A stretch of 64,000 nucleotides of DNA from positions 123,680 to 187,679 of the forward strand of contig CALULP010000040.1 of NCBI GenBank assembly GCA_944321495.1, in the 5' to 3' direction. This DNA comes from an uncultured Bacteroides sp. Its GTDB lineage: Bacteria > Bacteroidota > Bacteroidia > Bacteroidales > Bacteroidaceae. Each line of letters opens with the position of its first letter. The first letter of the stretch is position 1. Below the pieces are notes generated by a model. That model was not told the origin of the DNA. It worked only from the letters and a program-made list of their open reading frames with translations, and did not search any database. Positions 59,834-64,000 of the stretch are shown in pieces. The translations under genes were made by a program, and so were the position numbers.

Positions 59834-61057
59834 TCAAGGCTCAACATCCGAAGCGTTGTATTCTTTGGCGAGGCCGCCTTCACTTGTTTCCTTGTATAGC
59901 GAAGGGAGGTCGTTCCCGGTTTCCTTCATTACTGCAACCACTTTGTCGAATGACACCCGGTGCATGCCGTCCGTAAACGAGGCATAAAGGTTGGCATCGA
60001 GGGCGCGGGCTGCGGCATAAGCATTGCGTTCGATGCAAGGAATCTGCACCAAGCCGCACACGGGGTCGCACGTCATGCCTAAATGGTGCTCCAGCCCCAT
60101 TTCGGCAGCATATTCGATTTGCGTGGGACTCCCACCGAACAACTGGTTGGCAGCCGCCGAAGCCATAGAGCAAGCCGTACCGACCTCGGCCTGGCAACCG
60201 GCTTCCGCACCCGATATCGACGCATTGTACTTCACGATGTTACCTATCAGTCCGGCTGTGGCAAGGGCACGGAGTATGCGGATGTCACTAAAATCCCGGC
60301 TTTGCTGCAAATGGTACAGAACCGCCGGCACTACCCCGCATGAACCGCAGGTAGGAGCAGTAACAATGGTTCCGCCTGCCGCATTCTCTTCGCTGACCGC
60401 CAGAGCATAAGCAAACACCAGACCACGGGACTGGAGGGACGATTTGTAGCCGCTTGCCTTAATGTAATAGGTAGAAGCTTTCCGGCGCAAGTTCAACGGG
60501 CCGGGCAGCACTCCTTCGTTATCCAGCCCGCGACGGATGGCTTGCTTCATGGTGTCCCATACCTGGGCAAGGTAATCCCAAATGTCGCTTTCCTCGCATT
60601 GCTTGACATACTCCCAATAACTTTTGCCCGTGCGTTCGCACCACTGTAGGATTTGAGTCAGGTGGTTCATGTCGTAAATGTCAGGCGTCTGTACTGCTCC
60701 CGTGCCTTTTCCTTCCTCGGCAAGCGCACCGCCACCTATGCTGAACACCGTCCATTCCCCTTGAATTGCCCCGTCTTTCGATTGAGCCTTGAACTTCATG
60801 CCGTTGGGATGGAACGGCAAAACAATCTTGGGTTGCCATACGATGTTGACCGGGGCTACCGGCTGCAATACTTCGGTAATGGCGGCATCCGTCAAGTGTC
60901 CCTTTCCGGTAGCGGCAAGGCTTCCATAAAGCACGACTTCGTAAGAGGCGGCTTGCGGATAACGGCCGGCAAAAATCTCAGCAGCCTTGCGGGGACCCAT
61001 GGTATGGCTGCTGGAAGGGCCTGTCCCTATGCGGTAAATTTCTTTAATGGATTTCAT
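59834..61057 (-). CDS. sdaA: L-serine ammonia-lyase, iron-sulfur dependent
   Basis: The 407-residue single-chain enzyme has the beta domain (YRIGTGPSSSHTMGPRKAAEIFA) and the alpha domain with the 4Fe-4S cysteines (TAPTCGSCGVVPAVLYHL and MTCDPVCGLVQIPCIERNAYA). It deaminates L-serine to pyruvate. It lies 25 bp after mutS2 on the same strand without its own TAnnTTTG box, so it is probably transcribed from the mutS2 promoter. Confidence 0.95.
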   Translation of the reverse strand: MKSIKEIYRIGTGPSSSHTMGPRKAAEIFAGRYPQAASYEVVLYGSLAATGKGHLTDAAITEVLQPVAPVNIVWQPKIVLPFHPNGMKFKAQSKDGAIQGEWTVFSIGGGALAEEGKGTGAVQTPDIYDMNHLTQILQWCERTGKSYWEYVKQCEESDIWDYLAQVWDTMKQAIRRGLDNEGVLPGPLNLRRKASTYYIKASGYKSSLQSRGLVFAYALAVSEENAAGGTIVTAPTCGSCGVVPAVLYHLQQSRDFSDIRILRALATAGLIGNIVKYNASISGAEAGCQAEVGTACSMASAAANQLFGGSPTQIEYAAEMGLEHHLGMTCDPVCGLVQIPCIERNAYAAARALDANLYASFTDGMHRVSFDKVVAVMKETGNDLPSLYKETSEGGLAKEYNASDVEP

Positions 61058-61082
61058 GTTACATGTTTTTTACTGCTTCATT

Positions 61083-63608
61083 TCAATCAAGGTCGACCAC
61101 CGTGATGCCCGCTCCCCCGAACTGCACATGTTCATCGGCAAAATGGCTCACACCCGGCACGGTGGCAAGATATTGCCGGATGTGTGTACGGAGCGAACCG
61201 GTTCCGGTGCCATGCAAGATGCGCACACGGGATATGCCAAGCAGGATGGCATCATCTATAAAATAGGTAACTGCCTGCACCGCTTCAGGTGGACGCATGC
61301 CACGCACGTCTATGTCTTGCTTGAAATGCAGCTTCCGCTCGTGGATGCTGTCTTGCGTCTGCCGACTGATGAAACTATATGCAGGCTCTTGCGTAGCTGC
61401 AGACGGACGGGCGTTGGTCGGCACAAGACGGTCCAGCTTAACCGTAGTTTTGAGGTTGCCGAAGGCTACGGTAGCCTCGCTGCCGCTTATGTCGAGAATT
61501 TCGCCTACGCTCTCCTGCCCTTTCAGCTTCACGGCCGAGCCTACTTTCAGCCGGGCAAGGCGTTCTTCCTCTTGGCGGGCAAGGCGTTTTGCCTCCGCCT
61601 CTGGGTCTGGGACAGGCGCACCGGCTTTCTTCTGCTGCTTGCGTTGTTGCCGTTGCCGCAGGCGCTCCATCTTCCGGGCTATCTTGTCGTCCTGCTCTTC
61701 CTGTGAAAGGGTTTCTACGGAAGCCTTGAACTTATCCATGTCTTGCCGCACCTGGCGGGTACGTTCTTTCTCGGCCTGCGCTTCCTTGATGGTACGGATG
61801 GTGTTTTCTATCCGGGCATTGGCATCTTGCACCAACTTGAGGGCTTCTTCCTTGGCCTGGCGCAAGATGTCTTTGCGCGACTGCTGAAGTTCTTCCAGTT
61901 CTTTCTGGTAACGTTCGATGGTTTCGGCCATCTGCTTTTCGCGTTGGCGGATGGACTGCCGCTTGTTTTCCCAATAACGCTTGTCGCGCACAATGTCTTG
62001 CAGATACTTGTCGGCGTTGATGTATTCGCTTCCCAAGATTTGCGAAGCATCGGCAATCACCTCCTCGGGCAGCCCGATTTTGCGTGCAATCTCCACGGCA
62101 AAGGAACTGCCCGGATTGCCTATCTGCAGTTGGAAAAGGGGCTGCATCACGTGGCGGTCGTACAGCATGGCGCCGTTGACCACCCCTTCATGGGCATCGG
62201 CATAATGCTTGAGGTTCTGATAGTGGGTGGTGATTACGCCAAAGGTTCCCTTGGCATTGAAACGGCGCAGTACGGCTTCGGCAATGGCACCGCCTATCTG
62301 GGGTTCGGTACCTCCGCCAAACTCATCTATCAGGATAAGGCTTTGGGGAGAACAATGCTTCAGCATGACTTTCATGTTGGTGAGGTGCGAGGAGTAGGTA
62401 CTCAGTTCGTCCTCGATGGATTGCTCGTCGCCTATGTCGATGAAGATGCTTGAGAAGATGCCGGCACGACTGCTTTCGTGCATAGGCACGGGCATGCCGC
62501 ACTGCAACATGTATTGCAGCAACCCTACGGTTTTCAGGCAGACGGACTTCCCGCCGGCATTCGGGCCGGAAATAAGGAGGATGCGCCGGGCAGGGTCAAG
62601 CCGGATATCCAGAGGAACGACTTTTTTGTCGTGCTTTGCCAGGGACAGTTGCAGCAAAGGATGCACCGCCGTTGCCCAATCAATGACTTGCACGTTTTCA
62701 AGCGCAGGCTTCACCGAGTTTGTCTTCAAGGAGAACAAGGCTTTGGCACGGACAAAGTCTATCTCTGCCAGAAAATCATAAGACAACAGTATGGCCGGTA
62801 TCTCGGGACGTATCCGGGCGGACATGTCCGTCAGTATGCGGATGATTTCCCTCCGCTCGTCCGCTTCCAGCTCACGTATGCGGTTATTGGCTTCAACCAC
62901 TTCGGCAGGTTCGATGAATACGGTTTTCCCGCTGGCCGATTCATCGTGCACGATGCCTTTTATCCGGCGTTTCAATGCCGGTGCCACGGGGATAACCAGC
63001 CGTCCGTCACGCATGGCGGGCGCCACATCCTTATCGACCACACCGTCCGACTGGGCACTGCGCAATATGCTGTTCAACGTGCGCGATATGCTGCCCATGG
63101 TGCCTGCCAGTTCCTGCCTGATTTTTGCCAGCTCGGGCGAAGCGTTGTCTTTAATCTTTCCGTAAGGCGAGAGGATGCGGTCAATCTGTTGCACGAAAAG
63201 GGGAAACACATCAACATCACCTGCCAGCCTGCGCAAACAAGGGTAAAGGGCTGTGCCCCCCTCCTCCTCTTCCCCCTTCCGGAAAAAGTTTACAATCTGC
63301 CGGATGGTGTCCAACGACCTGCGCAGGTCGAAAAGCTCCTGTTCGTCCAGGTATAAGCCTTCCACCCTGATGCGTTTCAACGAGGTGCGTACATCAAAGT
63401 AATATTGGGTAGGAAAATCATCTTCTTCCTGAAGAATATGCATCATCTCCACGGTCTGGTCCAGCCTTTCTTCGACGACATGATAGTCCCCGGAAAACGC
63501 CATATCCCCCACCCGCTCCTTGCCCAGAGTACTAAGACATTGGTTTTGTAGCAGTTGACGCACTTGGTCGAACCCTACTTTTTGTTCAAAATTCTGTGGA
63601 TATATCAT
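61083..63608 (-). CDS. mutS2: Endonuclease MutS2
   Basis: The 841-residue protein has the MutS core and ATPase (Walker A ISGPNAGGKSVCLKTVGLL, then LILIDEFGGGTEPQIGGAIA), the long coiled coil (ENKRQSIRQREKQMAETIE and following, about 540-620) and a C-terminal Smr nuclease domain (DVRGMRPPEAVQAVTYFIDD, ISRVRILHGTGTGSLR). MutS2 suppresses recombination and acts on collided ribosomes in other bacteria. Start 63608 follows the family N-terminus MIYPQNFEQKVGF; the -7 box ends 4 nt before it. Confidence 0.95.
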   Translation of the reverse strand: MIYPQNFEQKVGFDQVRQLLQNQCLSTLGKERVGDMAFSGDYHVVEERLDQTVEMMHILQEEDDFPTQYYFDVRTSLKRIRVEGLYLDEQELFDLRRSLDTIRQIVNFFRKGEEEEGGTALYPCLRRLAGDVDVFPLFVQQIDRILSPYGKIKDNASPELAKIRQELAGTMGSISRTLNSILRSAQSDGVVDKDVAPAMRDGRLVIPVAPALKRRIKGIVHDESASGKTVFIEPAEVVEANNRIRELEADERREIIRILTDMSARIRPEIPAILLSYDFLAEIDFVRAKALFSLKTNSVKPALENVQVIDWATAVHPLLQLSLAKHDKKVVPLDIRLDPARRILLISGPNAGGKSVCLKTVGLLQYMLQCGMPVPMHESSRAGIFSSIFIDIGDEQSIEDELSTYSSHLTNMKVMLKHCSPQSLILIDEFGGGTEPQIGGAIAEAVLRRFNAKGTFGVITTHYQNLKHYADAHEGVVNGAMLYDRHVMQPLFQLQIGNPGSSFAVEIARKIGLPEEVIADASQILGSEYINADKYLQDIVRDKRYWENKRQSIRQREKQMAETIERYQKELEELQQSRKDILRQAKEEALKLVQDANARIENTIRTIKEAQAEKERTRQVRQDMDKFKASVETLSQEEQDDKIARKMERLRQRQQRKQQKKAGAPVPDPEAEAKRLARQEEERLARLKVGSAVKLKGQESVGEILDISGSEATVAFGNLKTTVKLDRLVPTNARPSAATQEPAYSFISRQTQDSIHERKLHFKQDIDVRGMRPPEAVQAVTYFIDDAILLGISRVRILHGTGTGSLRTHIRQYLATVPGVSHFADEHVQFGGAGITVVDLD

Positions 63609-63612
63609 GCGG

Positions 63613-63644
63613 CAAAGATAGCACAAGTTCAAAGCATAAGCAAA
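63613..63644 (-). promoter_or_regulatory. Promoter of mutS2
   Basis: Minus-strand TATCTTTG (63613-63620) and TTTG (63641-63644), 20 nt apart. The box ends 4 nt before the ATG, so the mRNA is probably leaderless. Confidence 0.7.
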
Positions 63645-63716
63645 CTATTTTTAGTTACGGATAGTCCCCCCCGGACATTTTACGCCTCCAAATGCGGAGA
63701 AAAATCCGGCAAAGAA

Positions 63717-63747
63717 TTTGCATGTTCGGAAATAATCAGTACCTTTG
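63717..63747 (+). promoter_or_regulatory. Promoter of tRNA-Ser
   Basis: TTTG (63717-63720), exactly 19 nt, TACCTTTG (63740-63747). Confidence 0.75.
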
Positions 63748-63775
63748 CACCGCTTTTTGAGAAAAGCCACTTTAA

Positions 63776-63860
63776 GGAGAGATGGTAGAGTGGTCGATTA
63801 CAGCGGTCTTGAAAACCGCCGTGCTGAGAGGCACCGGGGGTTCGAATCCCTCTCTCTCCG
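63776..63860 (+). tRNA. tRNA-Ser (anticodon TGA)
   Basis: An 85-nt type II tRNA: acceptor GGAGAGA/TCTCTCC, anticodon stem GCGGT/ACCGC region with loop CTTGAAA, long variable arm (GTGCTGAGAGGCAC), T arm with GGTTCGAATCC, discriminator G, no encoded CCA. Confidence 0.97.
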
Positions 63861-63864
63861 CAAT

Positions 63865-63907
63865 AAAGGGTGTAAATCAAGCATTTGCGAGATTTACACC
63901 CTTTTTT
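63865..63907 (+). terminator. Terminator after tRNA-Ser
   Basis: AAAGGGTGTAAATC (63865-63878) pairs with GATTTACACCCTTT (63891-63904), followed by TTT. A second small stem, ACACCCAA/TTGGGTGT (63908-63933), with TTTTTG after it follows directly. Confidence 0.75.
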
Positions 63908-64000
63908 ACACCCAAGAATGTAAAATTGGGTGTTTTTGTATTTTTTAAGATTCTTCAAAAGAATGTCAATTACAAAGCGATTGGTATTTCTATGGACTGG

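Noticed and set aside
63963-64000. Start of an integrase gene after tRNA-Ser
   Set aside because: An ATG opens a frame MSITKRLVFLWT that runs off the window; 12 codons are too few to support any call, though tRNA-Ser ends are common integration sites.

Overview
The window is a 64-kb chromosomal segment of a Bacteroidales bacterium, most likely Bacteroidaceae. The evidence is the many TAnnTTTG (-7) promoter boxes, often with TTTG about 19-21 nt upstream; Bacteroidales-specific families (DUF3276/PUR, NigD, smalltalk, DUF4248, VirE/BT4734-like, UpxY, a long NusB, a MetH without its activation domain); and a capsule locus preceded by a tyrosine recombinase. The species cannot be named from the sequence alone. 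Core genes are fairly GC-rich; the glycosyltransferase block at about 17-28 kb is clearly AT-richer, as expected for an exchanged capsule locus.

Layout. 0.6-16 kb is housekeeping: a TPR protein; a leftward cluster nusB-yajC-ybbR-nitroreductase-membrane protein-DUF2520-kdsC-maf; a rightward cluster DUF3276, rplY, pth, S4 protein, Gfo/Idh/MocA oxidoreductase; a CPA2 antiporter; an aldose-1-epimerase-like protein; an MBL hydrolase; tRNA-Lys. 16.1-16.4 kb is a broken Rpn-type gene abutting the tRNA. 16.5-30.9 kb is a leftward capsular or surface polysaccharide operon: ACP, SDR, KAS III, Wzx flippase, four acyltransferases of left-handed beta-helix type, an SGNH esterase, an epimerase, five glycosyltransferases and an EpsG-type polymerase. 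A strong terminator ends it. 31-37.5 kb holds gene remnants and a rightward block VirE, DUF3987, HU-like, smalltalk, amidase, with leftward DUF4248. 37.7-42 kb holds the leftward start of the capsule locus: initiating sugar transferase, UpxZ-like, UpxY, an invertible promoter and its recombinase. 42-64 kb returns to core genes: MltF-like lytic transglycosylase, udk, a VapC-type toxin-antitoxin pair, DsbD, metH-smpB-Yip1, NigD, DMP19, TolB-like, C1 peptidase, a GT2-pyrC-MetH activation protein operon, sdaA-mutS2, tRNA-Ser.

How it works together. The promoter for upxY lies in a 463-bp segment bounded by perfect 31-bp inverted repeats; one repeat and the last 12 codons of the recombinase gene are part of the switch. 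It is in the ON orientation here. UpxY would then antiterminate the polysaccharide genes, and UpxZ-like would be the trans regulator. Within the operon an 8-G run puts the SGNH esterase out of frame and a second 8-G run sits at the SDR/KAS III junction, so decoration of the polysaccharide may also be phase-variable.

The most unusual DNA is non-coding: (i) five intergenic arrays with an exact 22-bp period; (ii) degenerate hairpin tracts of two main families with conserved cores, placed between nearly every gene from 31 to 40 kb and again at 44 and 47.6 kb; (iii) two 440-486 bp MITE-like nested palindromes; (iv) a 15-bp tandem repeat in the leader of the toxin-antitoxin operon.
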